This document shows positions 8,028-17,182 of a stretch of 64,000 nucleotides of DNA, piece by piece. How positions within the stretch are numbered: the stretch's first letter is position 1; each line of letters starts with the position of its first letter. The notes below the pieces were generated by a model. It had not been told where the DNA came from. It made no database searches and saw only the letters and a list, made by a program, of their open reading frames with translations. The translations under genes and the position numbers were made by a program. This DNA is from Io17-Chloro-G2 sp034428715 (GTDB taxonomy: Bacteria > Chloroflexota > Dehalococcoidia > Lucifugimonadales > UBA3495): contig DAOUHE010000096.1 of the NCBI GenBank assembly GCA_034428715.1, positions 11,321-75,320 of the forward strand, read 5' to 3'.

Positions 8028-9791
8028 TTGCAGCTTAAAGGCGCGGAGATCATGTGCAAAACCCTGCTTCAGTTGGGGGTGGATGTCTTGTTCGGGCACC
8101 CCGGTGGAGCCATTCTCCCCTTTTATGACGCGCTGTGGGCTTATCCCCAGTTGCGCCACATTCTGGTACGTCACGAACAGGCCGCCGCCCACGCCGCCGA
8201 CGGTTACTCCCGGATAACCGGAAGAGTGGGTGTCTGTGTGGCCACCTCGGGTCCGGGGGCGACCAACCTGATCACCGGCATCATGGGCGCAAAAGCCGAC
8301 TCGGTGCCCCTGGTGGCCATCACCGGACAGGTTGCCCGCACCGCTTTAGGGTCTGAGGCCTTTCAAGAGTGCGATATTTGCTCCATCGCTGCCGCCTGCA
8401 CCAAGAAAGCATTCCTGGTGATGGCGGCCGCCGATCTGGCGCCTACCCTCCACGAAGCGTTTCATATAGCCCAGGAGGGAAGGCCCGGCCCAGTGCTGGT
8501 GGATGTGCCCAGGGATGTTCAGCTGGAATTGACCGATTACATTCCGGAAGAGCCCCTGCCGGCGCCAGACCTTACCCTGTCGCGGGACACGCTGGAGGGG
8601 ATCAAACACGCGGCGCGTTTGATCAACGAGGCTGAAAGGCCTTTGATCATCGGGGGCCATGGCATCGTGTCGTCGGGCGCCACCGAAGAGCTCAAAGCGT
8701 TGGCCGAAGCCACGGGCATTCCAGTGATCACAACCCTTTTGGGGCTGAGCGGATTTCCCGGAGATCATCCATTGAACCTCGGTATGCTGGGGATGCACGG
8801 CATGTATTGGTCCAACATTGCCGTGGACCAAGCTGACCTGCTAGTGGGTCTGGCCATGCGTTTCGACGACCGGGTGACCGGAAGGGCATCGACGTTCGCC
8901 CCCCACGCAAGGATCATACACCTGGATATCGAAGCCTCTCAAGTAGGGCGGAACGTTCCAGTTGAGGTGCCTTTGGTGGGCGACGCCAAGACCATACTCA
9001 AGGAACTGCTTCCCCACGTGAAGCACGTGGACCGGCCGGCCTGGATGGACAACATCGGCCAGTTGCGCCAAGATCATCCCTCATTGGAAATACCAGCCTC
9101 TGAGAACCTGATGCCCCAGCATGTGTTGACCAACCTCAACCAATTGCTGCAGGAGGAACCAGAAAGTGTGGTGGTGACCGGTGTGGGCCAACACCAAATG
9201 TGGGCCGCCCAATTCCTGTTTTTCAACAGCGTAAACACCTTTGTCTCATCCGGCGGCCAGGGTGCGATGGGATTCGAACTTCCCGCCGCCATGGGTGTAC
9301 AGGCCGGAAGGCCCGGTACGCCGGTCTGGACCGTCGCCGGAGATGGCGGGTTTCAGATGACCCTCCAGGAACTGGCCACGGTGGCCCATGAGAAACTACC
9401 TGTGAAGATTGCGCTGTTCAACAACGGAAATCTGGGAATGATCCGCCAGTGGCAAGAGATGTACTTTGAGAACCATTTCAAGGCGGTTCCCATACCGGGT
9501 CCAGATTACGTGACCTTGGCCAAGGCCTATGGTGTAGAGGCCATGCAGGTCACGGAACTGGAAGATGTACTGCCCGCATTGCGCCGGGCCCGGGCCCACG
9601 ACGGACCCTTCCTGATTGATTTCGTGATAGATTCCGAAGCCAACGTTTTCCCGATGGTTCCGCCAGGCGGAAGCCTGGCGGACACGTTAGAAGATCCCCG
9701 CTTGCAAAATGGAGCCCGGACGGCACGACGCATCCGTGCCACTGATATCGCCGAACCGGGGACCGGGGTCGAACGGCGGCACGGCAAATAG
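8028..9791 (+). CDS. ilvB: Acetolactate synthase large (catalytic) subunit
   Basis: This ThDP-dependent enzyme condenses pyruvate, or pyruvate plus 2-oxobutyrate, in the first common step of Val/Leu/Ile synthesis. The ThDP-binding N-terminal domain contains LFGHPGGAILPFYDAL and a glutamate in RHEQAAAHAADGY. The C-terminal domain contains the GDGGFQMTLQELAT...NNGNLGMIRQWQ ThDP/Mg motif. I chose TTG at 8028 because GGAGG at 8018-8022 lies 5 bases upstream; the in-frame TTG at 8016 would overlap that site. The product is 587 aa, full length. It is transcribed alone behind the T-box. No regulatory subunit gene (ilvN) or ilvC follows, which is unusual. Confidence 0.93.
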   Translation: MQLKGAEIMCKTLLQLGVDVLFGHPGGAILPFYDALWAYPQLRHILVRHEQAAAHAADGYSRITGRVGVCVATSGPGATNLITGIMGAKADSVPLVAITGQVARTALGSEAFQECDICSIAAACTKKAFLVMAAADLAPTLHEAFHIAQEGRPGPVLVDVPRDVQLELTDYIPEEPLPAPDLTLSRDTLEGIKHAARLINEAERPLIIGGHGIVSSGATEELKALAEATGIPVITTLLGLSGFPGDHPLNLGMLGMHGMYWSNIAVDQADLLVGLAMRFDDRVTGRASTFAPHARIIHLDIEASQVGRNVPVEVPLVGDAKTILKELLPHVKHVDRPAWMDNIGQLRQDHPSLEIPASENLMPQHVLTNLNQLLQEEPESVVVTGVGQHQMWAAQFLFFNSVNTFVSSGGQGAMGFELPAAMGVQAGRPGTPVWTVAGDGGFQMTLQELATVAHEKLPVKIALFNNGNLGMIRQWQEMYFENHFKAVPIPGPDYVTLAKAYGVEAMQVTELEDVLPALRRARAHDGPFLIDFVIDSEANVFPMVPPGGSLADTLEDPRLQNGARTARRIRATDIAEPGTGVERRHGK

Positions 9792-9884
9792 AGTCTCTCG
9801 CTGGGAGAATCTATTTTACTTTGGCACATTTAGAGAGAATCCAGGCCGCTCCGTCCTGGCTCTGGTTGATGCGGAAGGATCTCT

Positions 9885-11102
9885 CTACCGGAACCGGCCG
9901 CCCCCATTGCGACGCCTGGACCGGTACGCCCGTAAGCCCAGGTATCCAATCATCAAAACCAAGGCAATCCCACCTGCCGTCGCCGCGATCGCCCCAATCA
10001 GACCCCAATTGATGTCAGTGTATTCACTGATGAAAGAGACCTGAATCCGGGCTTCCGGCTTCCGGGCAATGGCGTCTTCCTCTCCCGTTCCAGCCTTGCC
10101 TTCAGTCAACTCCTTGGTCTTAACCTCGCCGGAAGCCTCAAGAAATGTCATGGTTTGGCTGAAGTCCTTGGTGAAAACCCGTAGCGAAAGTTCGGCCCGT
10201 TCCCTGCCGTCTTTGAGCGACAAAAATACACGGTCCACCGAGCCGTCGATCGAGGCCACCAGTCCTTTGATGTCGTCCAATTCCTGAGTCACATTCGATA
10301 CTTCAATCCCCAGTACGGCAGAGGGCGCCTCTCCGCCGGAACCCTGGGGAAGGGACAATGACAGGTGGATCGTGGCCAGATCCACTCGCCGCTCCAGAAA
10401 ATTCAACTGCCCCTGGTACCGCTCCACGTCCGCCCGCACCCGTGACAACTCGCGTTCGATGGTCAGGATCTCGCTCACCGTGGCGGTACGCTCCAATAGG
10501 GACAACAGGCTTTGCTCTTCCCTCAGGCTGCTTTTGAGACGGGCCTTCAGGTCAATGAACCGCTCTGAAACGTCTTCGGTGCCCAGGTTACGGTTTTGGA
10601 CCTCTCCCAACCTCTCAACGGCCTCCACGGTAGCCAAGAACCGGTCTTGGGGGACCCTTAATGTCATGTTGGCATGCTGTTCTCCGGGACTGGACCCGCC
10701 GGAGCTGGAAAGGTTTTCCACAAATCCGCCCATGCCCTCGACCACCGTCTGTACCTGCTTGATGGTGGACTCCACCGCCTCTACCTCCAAGGAGATAGAC
10801 GCGGTGGAGATGACCTTCCTTTCAGCGGTTTGCAGAGACTGTTGGCCGCCGCCATCGCCTCGGCCAATCGTGGCCAAGGCCTCCGACTCTACTGCAGCCT
10901 CCAACCTTGGAGGCTCAGGAGCGGCAGCAGGGGACGCGAAGACCGGCGCGCCTGCTGACGAGTCGAAGCCCAATGCACCTGACTGCGCCACGCTTTTGTT
11001 GCTAACCTGGGAAGATTCGTCGCCGAATGGTTCTTGGCCGCTGCCACAGGCGATCAGAGCTGCCGCCAACGCTATCAGTAGAAAAACCACCGCTTTGGAC
11101 AT
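9885..11102 (-). CDS. DUF4349 domain lipoprotein
   Basis: The predicted lipoprotein has an N-terminal hydrophobic helix ending in a lipobox-like LIAC. The DUF4349 region covers about residues 95-300: RKVISTASISLEVEAVES..., a long coiled coil around 165-230 (LKSSLREEQSLLSLLERT...ERYQGQLNFLERR), and a C-terminal transmembrane helix near 368-392 followed by a basic tail. DUF4349 proteins are widespread in Gram-positives and Chloroflexota and have no firm function. Start 11102 was preferred over 11153 because GGAGG lies 7 bases upstream and the signal helix begins directly after it. Confidence 0.82.
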   Translation of the reverse strand: MSKAVVFLLIALAAALIACGSGQEPFGDESSQVSNKSVAQSGALGFDSSAGAPVFASPAAAPEPPRLEAAVESEALATIGRGDGGGQQSLQTAERKVISTASISLEVEAVESTIKQVQTVVEGMGGFVENLSSSGGSSPGEQHANMTLRVPQDRFLATVEAVERLGEVQNRNLGTEDVSERFIDLKARLKSSLREEQSLLSLLERTATVSEILTIERELSRVRADVERYQGQLNFLERRVDLATIHLSLSLPQGSGGEAPSAVLGIEVSNVTQELDDIKGLVASIDGSVDRVFLSLKDGRERAELSLRVFTKDFSQTMTFLEASGEVKTKELTEGKAGTGEEDAIARKPEARIQVSFISEYTDINWGLIGAIAATAGGIALVLMIGYLGLRAYRSRRRNGGGRFR

Positions 11103-11285
11103 GCCGTCTCCTCCAAAATCTTCTACCACTATAGACGCGGGTCTGGGTTTCAAAGTTCCCCGAACCTAATCAATCCCTTGAACATTGTAATAAAAATGAG
11201 GCTCTGTCCCCTTCCATGATGTTGCGGAGTTTTCCCGAATCGCCTACACTCAATCGGTCCGAACCTGGCATCAACGGAGGGACAA

Positions 11286-11687
11286 GTGGCAAGGGTAACC
11301 ATCCAGGAAGCGTCGTACAAACTGAATCTATCCCAGGCCGTCATTCGGGATTGCATACGCAAGGGAGAGTTGCAGGCCTTCCGGGAGGCGGGTCCCCGGG
11401 GATTGCGCTGGGTTGTGGAACTACCCGAAAACGGATGGGTGGAAGGTTTTACCGCGTCTTTATACAATCTGTCCAGCCAGATGACTCCATGGTGGTGGCC
11501 TACCGAAGAAAAGGAAGGCCTTGTGCACTACGTGCAAGACTTGGGGATCGAGGAGATCGAGCCCATCTACCTATGTGGATTGAAGGGCAATAACGTTTGG
11601 GACGCCTCCGGCCACGCACTAGCCGAGCGGTGTACTGAATGCACCGGTATAGCCGTGGAACAAGGACTGCCCCTCTGGAACGAATAG
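11286..11687 (+). CDS. Small protein with an excisionase/MerR-like helix-turn-helix
   Basis: The first 50 residues (VTIQEASYKLNLSQAVIRDCIRKGELQAFREAGPRG...) match the helix-turn-helix plus wing layout of excisionase/MerR-type DNA-binding domains. The remaining 80 residues carry no domain I recognise; they have two cysteines in ERCTECTG and several tryptophans. The start is GTG at 11286, with GGAGG just upstream at 11277-11281. It sits alone between the DUF4349 gene and fumC. Probably DNA-binding, target unknown. Confidence 0.65.
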   Translation: MARVTIQEASYKLNLSQAVIRDCIRKGELQAFREAGPRGLRWVVELPENGWVEGFTASLYNLSSQMTPWWWPTEEKEGLVHYVQDLGIEEIEPIYLCGLKGNNVWDASGHALAERCTECTGIAVEQGLPLWNE

Positions 11688-11789
11688 CCAGCGGGAACGG
11701 CTATGTTTGCCCATTACACCCCACCTCAGTGGCTCGCTACTGAGGCCAACGGCTAAACGGCAGCGCCAGTCTTGCGTGAGTGCCGCTTA

Positions 11790-13211
11790 CTAACCGCCCT
11801 CGCCACCGGTCTCCAATCCGGGCATGGTCATGGCTTCGGGATCCAACAGGGTATCCAACTCGGCATCAGATAGATCGGTCTTCTGTTTGGCCACCTCTCG
11901 GATGGTCTGACCCGAGGCCGCGGCCTCTTTTGCGATGGCGGCTGCCGCGTCGTAGCCGATGGACGGCGCCAGACCCGTACCAAGCATCAACCCCTTCTCC
12001 ACCATGTCCGGTCCAGTGGAGGTCGCAATGATCCCCTTAACGCACTGTTCAGCGAAGTTGTCGGCCGATGCCGCCAGCAGGGAGATCGATTGCAGGATAT
12101 TGTAGGCCGCGACGGGCATCATGGTGTTCAATTCAAAATAGCCCCCGTTGCCGGCCAGGGCAATGGTGGCGTCGTTTCCAATCACCTGGGCGACGGCCTG
12201 GATCACGCTTTCGGAGATGACCGGGTTGATCTTGCCCGGCATTATGGAACTTCCCGGTTGCACCTCGGGCAGGATCAGTTCGCCCAGGCCGGCCCGGGGG
12301 CCGCAGGCCATCAACCGTATATCGTTGGCGATCTTGTGGAGGCTAACGGCAATGGTTTTGAGCCCGCCGCTGGCTTCCACCAGAGCGTCTAGGGTCGACT
12401 GGGCCTGGAAGTGATTTCCCGTTTCTTTGATCGACACCCCGGTGATCTCCGCGAGAACCCGGCAGGTCCGGGCGGAGAACTCGGGATGAGTGTTGACACC
12501 CGTGCCCACGGCCGTGCCGCCGAGGGCCACCTCGCTGAGGGCTTCCTGAACCCGGCGCAGGCGTTGAATGCTGTAATCGGCCTGGCCGGCGAATCCCAGG
12601 AATTCCTGGCCTAGACGCACCGGCGTGGCGTCTTGAAGGTGAGTCCGGCCAGTTTTGACAATGGGCCAAAACTCGTCCGACTTTTTCTGCAGCTCATCCC
12701 TGAGCTTCTCTAGGGCGGGAATTAGTTCCCCATCGATGGCCATCATCGCCGCCAGATGAATCGCGGTGGGTATGACGTCGTTTGACGACTGGCCCATATT
12801 GACCTGGTCGTTGGGATGCACCAGCCGGGAGCCCAAGTCTCCTCCCAAGATTTGGGACGCGCGGTTGGCGATGACCTCGTTGGCGTTGGTGTTGGTAGAG
12901 GTGCCGGAACCCGTCTGAAAGATATCCAGCACGAAATGTTCGTCCATTTTGCCATCGGCGACTTCCTGCGCGGCCGCCACGATCACGTTCATCATGGCTT
13001 CATCAAGGTTGCCCAGGGCATTATTGGTGCGGGCGGCGGCCAGTTTGACCAGCCCTAATGCCCGGATGAACGTCCTGGGAAAACGCAGGTCGCTGATGGG
13101 GAAATTCAGCACCGCCCGCATGGTGGAGGCGCCGTAAAGAGCGCCAGCCGGGACTTCCATAGGCCCCATGGAATCGCGCTCAATCCTGACTTCGGGATTG
13201 GTGGCCGTCAT
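11790..13211 (-). CDS. fumC: Class II fumarate hydratase
   Basis: The product interconverts fumarate and L-malate in the TCA cycle and has the oxygen-stable, iron-free fold. The family marks are present in order: RIERDSMGPMEVPAGALYG at the start, GSGTSTNTNANEV, HPNDQVNMGQSSND, TGRTHLQDATPV, and the mobile catalytic loop GSSIMPGKINPV about two-thirds along. At 473 aa it is full length. It stands alone on the minus strand. Aspartase and argininosuccinate lyase share the superfamily, but the motif set fits fumarase. Confidence 0.93.
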   Translation of the reverse strand: MTATNPEVRIERDSMGPMEVPAGALYGASTMRAVLNFPISDLRFPRTFIRALGLVKLAAARTNNALGNLDEAMMNVIVAAAQEVADGKMDEHFVLDIFQTGSGTSTNTNANEVIANRASQILGGDLGSRLVHPNDQVNMGQSSNDVIPTAIHLAAMMAIDGELIPALEKLRDELQKKSDEFWPIVKTGRTHLQDATPVRLGQEFLGFAGQADYSIQRLRRVQEALSEVALGGTAVGTGVNTHPEFSARTCRVLAEITGVSIKETGNHFQAQSTLDALVEASGGLKTIAVSLHKIANDIRLMACGPRAGLGELILPEVQPGSSIMPGKINPVISESVIQAVAQVIGNDATIALAGNGGYFELNTMMPVAAYNILQSISLLAASADNFAEQCVKGIIATSTGPDMVEKGLMLGTGLAPSIGYDAAAAIAKEAAASGQTIREVAKQKTDLSDAELDTLLDPEAMTMPGLETGGEGG

Positions 13212-13399
13212 CTAGAGGTTTCCTCCGGTGAAATATGCACGTTGATTTTATCCATTGCGCCGGAAGATGACCAGCCCGGTATTTTGGTACAACGTGGAAA
13301 GCTTTTGTGGCCATATGATTCCGCGAACGGAATTCGCGAAGCCACGCCGAATTGTTTGCCTTCGGCGGAATCTATTTTAGGCAAAGTAACAGAGGGTAG

Positions 13400-13428
13400 T
13401 TGGCCAACTAGTAGATCGTTGGTATACT
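13400..13428 (+). promoter_or_regulatory. Promoter for the deacetylase remnant and dehydrogenase
   Basis: TTGGCC (13400-13405) and TATACT (13423-13428) are 17 bp apart, about 80 bp upstream of the remnant's ATG. Confidence 0.45.
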
Positions 13429-13508
13429 CCGCGCAGGTAATCGAATTCTAATCAGAACCGAGGCCGCCATAGCCTCAGGCAATATCACAAATGAAGGAGG
13501 TCTGACCC

Positions 13509-13745
13509 ATGCCTCTGCCTCCCAACCGAATGGATTATAGTCCAATCATCGACCGTCCCATCATCAAGTGGCCCAACAATGCCCGGGTCGCTTTCTGGGT
13601 CGCGCCGAATATCGAGCACTACGAATACATGCCTATCTTGGACGGTGTGCGCAATCCTTGGCCCCGGACGCCCCATCCCGACGTGCAGCAATACTCATCC
13701 CACGAGTTTGGCAACCGGGTGGGTTTACAAAACTGGGAGAGTTGA
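13509..13745 (+). pseudogene. Truncated polysaccharide deacetylase (N-terminal remnant)
   Basis: The 78 codons encode the N-terminus typical of the PuuE/allantoinase-like polysaccharide deacetylases (MDYSPIIDRPIIKWPNNARVA..., then an NPWPRTPHPD segment and EFGNRVG), which should run on to about 290 aa. Here the match ends after residue 73 and a stop follows at once, so the catalytic NodB core is absent. AGGAGG lies upstream of the ATG, so the 5' end is intact. The dehydrogenase gene begins 32 bp downstream, suggesting a deletion that joined the remnant to its neighbour. Translation of the stub may still help load ribosomes for that gene. Confidence 0.75.
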
Positions 13746-13777
13746 CGCTCCCGAATCAACAGGAACGGAGAAGCGAG

Positions 13778-14695
13778 ATGACAGAGGTTGGATTTATTGG
13801 TTTGGGCCATATGGGTGGTCCGATCGCGGGGAACCTCCAAAAGGCGGGGCATCACATGGTGGTGCATGATCTGGATCAAGCGGCGGCGGCGAATTTGATG
13901 GAGCGTGGGGCGGACTGGGCCGATAGCCCCCAAGCGTTGGCGGAACGTTGCGAGGTGATCTTTACCTCTTTGCCGGGCCCCCCGGAGGCGGAATCGGTGG
14001 CCATGGGACCGGAGGGTATATTCCGGGGCGCCAAGCCGGGCACGGTCTACTTCGATACAACCTCTAACCTGCCCTCGATGGTGCGGCGCATGGCGGCGGC
14101 GGGGCAGGAGAAAGGGATCACGGTGCTGGACGCGGCGGTGAGCGGTGGCGTGCGCGGCGCCGAGGCGGCAACCCTGTCGGTGATGGTCGGCGGTGACCGG
14201 GAGGCCTTTGAGCGGTACAAGCCGCTGCTGGATGCCATCGGCGCGAATGTCTTCCATCTGGGGGATGTGGGCGCCGGGTGTACGGTCAAGTTGATCAACA
14301 ACCTGCTGGGAATCGCCTCCAACCAGCTAGTATATGAAGGGGTGGTGCTGGGGGCGAAGGCCGGCATTGACCCGGTCACCCTTTACGAGGTGATGAACGT
14401 CAGCTCGGGGGCCCGGATGATCCAAGGAATGCGGGCAATATTGGACCGCGACTGGGATGACCCAGGCTTCACCCTCGAGTTGTCGGGAAAAGATATCAGC
14501 CTGGCCGTCCAGTTGGGCCGCGAACTCGGTGTTCCGATGCCGGTATCATCGGCGGCCGAGCAGAACTTCATACGGGCCAAGGGCCGGGGATTGGGCAAAA
14601 AAGCCAGCGGGGCGACCCTTACCCTGCTGGAAGAGGTTGCCGGAGTGGAGGTGCGCACCAACCTGCCCATGGATTCCCTGCCGGGGTCAGGCTGA
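13778..14695 (+). CDS. NAD(P)-dependent beta-hydroxyacid dehydrogenase (3-hydroxyisobutyrate type)
   Basis: This enzyme oxidises a beta-hydroxy acid with NAD(P); the exact substrate (3-hydroxyisobutyrate, tartronate semialdehyde or other) is not clear from sequence. The Rossmann start VGFIGLGHMGGPIAGNL, the DAAVSGGVRGAEAATLSVMVGG substrate loop, and the catalytic lysine region VKLINNLLG are in place. The ATG at 13778 begins directly before the dinucleotide-binding strand, and the preceding in-frame codons back to 13568 are not conserved-looking, so I use it. The 305 aa length is right for the family. Confidence 0.88.
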   Translation: MTEVGFIGLGHMGGPIAGNLQKAGHHMVVHDLDQAAAANLMERGADWADSPQALAERCEVIFTSLPGPPEAESVAMGPEGIFRGAKPGTVYFDTTSNLPSMVRRMAAAGQEKGITVLDAAVSGGVRGAEAATLSVMVGGDREAFERYKPLLDAIGANVFHLGDVGAGCTVKLINNLLGIASNQLVYEGVVLGAKAGIDPVTLYEVMNVSSGARMIQGMRAILDRDWDDPGFTLELSGKDISLAVQLGRELGVPMPVSSAAEQNFIRAKGRGLGKKASGATLTLLEEVAGVEVRTNLPMDSLPGSG

Positions 14696-14722
14696 ATCGC
14701 TAAGTCTTTGTGAACTAAGAAA

Positions 14723-15451
14723 CTAAGGCTCCACTCTGGGAGCAGACAGCGAAGCGGGCGAGGGTTGAAATACCCACACCTGGCCGGTAGATGGCAAGTC
14801 TTCTGAGGTCAGGGTAACGCAGTGGCCATCCAAATGCTTAACGTTTGGTTGGGTAGCCAGCCACTGGCGGGGACCCTTCAGGCCGCAGGACTCGGGCATC
14901 AAGTCCGGCACCCGGTAGTGCATTGGGATGACGACCCGGGGATTAACCCGGTCCACCACCGAGTCCACCTCTTGGTAGCTGAGCAGGTGGCAGGAATCAT
15001 CGACGGTAACCATCAACACATCGACTGGACCCACGGCGTCGCTCACGGAATCCGGCCAATCGGCCCGGTTATCTCCCATGTGCAGGAACCGGATGCCCCC
15101 GGTTTCCAGCAGGAACATGACGTTGGCCATGCCCCTCACGCCGGAGCGCCCCGCATGGAGATCCAAGACACCTTGAATGGCCAAATCCTGTTGGTGGAAG
15201 CCGGACGGTGTTCTTATCAAGGATGCCGCTTCCGGCAGCCGGTCCGCGGCATCGTGGTCGAAGTGGGCGTGGGTGATCAAGTCTACGTCGCATATCACAT
15301 CGGGGAACTGGCGAGTGAACCAGTACCGGCCGGTCTGATTCCGGTAGGGGTCGGCCAAGACACGAAAGCCTTGGGCGGTCTCCCACAGAAACGCGCAGTG
15401 ACCGAAAAAGGTAACGGTCACCGGCGATTTTACTTGGTGTGGCTGGGTCAC
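14723..15451 (-). CDS. MBL-fold metal-dependent hydrolase (UlaG-like)
   Basis: This metallo-beta-lactamase-fold protein resembles the UlaG/YtnP-type hydrolases with a short, compact fold (VTFFGHCAFLWET start). The metal-binding motif HAHFDHDA (HxHxDH) lies near residue 58, with further ligands likely in FLHMGDNR and PMHYR. At 242 aa it is typical. The substrate is unknown; the family includes L-ascorbate-6-phosphate lactonase and many uncharacterised members. It is convergent with the preceding dehydrogenase gene. Confidence 0.8.
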   Translation of the reverse strand: MTQPHQVKSPVTVTFFGHCAFLWETAQGFRVLADPYRNQTGRYWFTRQFPDVICDVDLITHAHFDHDAADRLPEAASLIRTPSGFHQQDLAIQGVLDLHAGRSGVRGMANVMFLLETGGIRFLHMGDNRADWPDSVSDAVGPVDVLMVTVDDSCHLLSYQEVDSVVDRVNPRVVIPMHYRVPDLMPESCGLKGPRQWLATQPNVKHLDGHCVTLTSEDLPSTGQVWVFQPSPASLSAPRVEP

Positions 15452-15552
15452 GACCCCTCACGCATTTTTGTCTGCCGTGATCCCAACCTCAGGTCGCGAG
15501 ACGGGACCCAAGAAAGTTTCTGAGGGATTGGTTTAACCCGTTAAGCCGCCGT

Positions 15553-17103
15553 CTACCGCCCTTCCTTGATCCAGTCGGCCACCTTTTCTGCGATCATTAT
15601 GGTGGTGGCGTTGGTGTTGGCCCGGATGACGTCGGGCATGATGGACGCGTCTACCACCCGCAGGTTTTCCATGCCGTGGATATGGCCGAACTGGTCAACC
15701 ACCGCCATGGAGTCGCCGGCCGGGCCCATCTTGCAGGTGCCGGAAATGTGGTGCTGGGTGTACACGTTGCGTAGCATCCAATTATCCAGGGAATCGTCGG
15801 TGGCCAGGTCCTGGTCGGTGGGATTCAACCGGGCCTCTATCAGATCGCGGAACTGTTCGTGCTCGGATATCTTTATCGCCGTCCGCAATGCCTCCCTCAT
15901 GCGCTCGCGGTCATAGGGGTCGGTCAAGAAATCGTAGTTCAAGTTGGGCTGCACCCGGGGGTCGGTGGAAACCAGCGTCAACTCTCCCGCCGACGTGGCG
16001 TTCTGGAGACCAACGCTCAGGCCAAAATGGAAATCTTCACTCTCTATGACCACGCTGGCGGGCCGGTGTTCGCTGTTCATCAAAATGGGCGCTAGCTGGA
16101 AGTCGGCCCTGGTGGTGGACCCTTGCGTGCTGAACCGCAGGCCCACCTGAATGCTGGCCGCGTCGTCGGATGGGGGCTCGCCGACGCCCTTGAAAAGCAA
16201 AAAAGCCGCCGGGTGGTCCCGCAGGTTTTGGCCAACGCCGGGAAGATCGTGCTGCAGTGTTATCCCCATGCTGTCCAGATGGCCGGCCGGCCCCACGCCG
16301 GACAGCATCAGGATCTGGGGGGAAGCCACGGCGCCGGCGCTGAGGATTATCTGATCACCCTCCACCGTGAATGTTTGGTCCCCGCTTTCCGCTTCCACGC
16401 CCACGGCCCGTTTGCCCTGGAACAACACCCGGTGGGCGGTGATGTTTCCCCTGACGGTGAGGTTAAGCCGGTGGCGCGCCAGGTTGAGGTAGGTAAGGGA
16501 CGTGCTCATGCGGACACCGTCGATATTGTTCAAGGGACGGGACGCGATGCCTGTTGAGTCGGGATGGTTCTGGTCCGGATCGTCGGGGAAACCCATGGCG
16601 AGGCAGGTATCGTAGAACGCCCTTGACGTGGGAAGCAAGTCCCTCCTTTGGTACCGGCGGACGGGGATGGGTCCGTCATTGCCGTGAAAATCGTCGCCGC
16701 CGAAATCCCGGTCGGTCTCCATCTTGCGAAAAAAAGGCAGGACATCGGTGAAGGACCACTGATCGTTGCCCCACGCAGCCCAGTTGTCGTAGTCCTCGGG
16801 AACTCCCCTGAACAACACCTGCCCATTAATGGAACTTGAGCCACCCATCGCCTTGCCTCTGGGGATCACGATGGGCTCGGCCTGCAACGGCGTGGCGGTG
16901 GCCCGGTAGTCCCAACTGTGGGGACCATAGGCCGAACGCCAAACGTTGTTACCGTCTTTGATGTCAATGGGAATGTGGTCGAAATCCGGATAGTCCGGGC
17001 CCGCCTCCAGCAAGAGCACCGATTTTTCGGGGTCCTCAGACAAGCGCGTCGCCAAGACGCATCCGGCGGAGCCGCCTCCCACGATGACGTAATCGTATTT
17101 CAT
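15553..17103 (-). CDS. GMC family oxidoreductase (choline dehydrogenase-like)
   Basis: This FAD-dependent oxidase/dehydrogenase of the glucose-methanol-choline family acts on an alcohol that cannot be named from sequence. The N-terminal FAD motif VIVGGGSAGCVLATRL is followed by LLEAGPDYP, GMC signature 1 (RGKAMGGSSSINGQVLFRG), signature 2 (SAGAVASPQILMLSGVGP), and the C-terminal active-site region HHISGTCKMG plus the second FAD contact ANTNATTIMIAEK. At 516 aa it is complete. It lies 79 bp upstream of the iron alcohol dehydrogenase stop on the same strand, and a heptamer-type repeat lies between them. Confidence 0.92.
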   Translation of the reverse strand: MKYDYVIVGGGSAGCVLATRLSEDPEKSVLLLEAGPDYPDFDHIPIDIKDGNNVWRSAYGPHSWDYRATATPLQAEPIVIPRGKAMGGSSSINGQVLFRGVPEDYDNWAAWGNDQWSFTDVLPFFRKMETDRDFGGDDFHGNDGPIPVRRYQRRDLLPTSRAFYDTCLAMGFPDDPDQNHPDSTGIASRPLNNIDGVRMSTSLTYLNLARHRLNLTVRGNITAHRVLFQGKRAVGVEAESGDQTFTVEGDQIILSAGAVASPQILMLSGVGPAGHLDSMGITLQHDLPGVGQNLRDHPAAFLLFKGVGEPPSDDAASIQVGLRFSTQGSTTRADFQLAPILMNSEHRPASVVIESEDFHFGLSVGLQNATSAGELTLVSTDPRVQPNLNYDFLTDPYDRERMREALRTAIKISEHEQFRDLIEARLNPTDQDLATDDSLDNWMLRNVYTQHHISGTCKMGPAGDSMAVVDQFGHIHGMENLRVVDASIMPDVIRANTNATTIMIAEKVADWIKEGR

Positions 17104-17182
17104 TGTTTGGTTCTCCTTAGCTGTCAGCTTTCAGCGGCCAGCATTCAGCTTTTTGATTCGCCGGCCGTGCCTGCTTTGGCGG

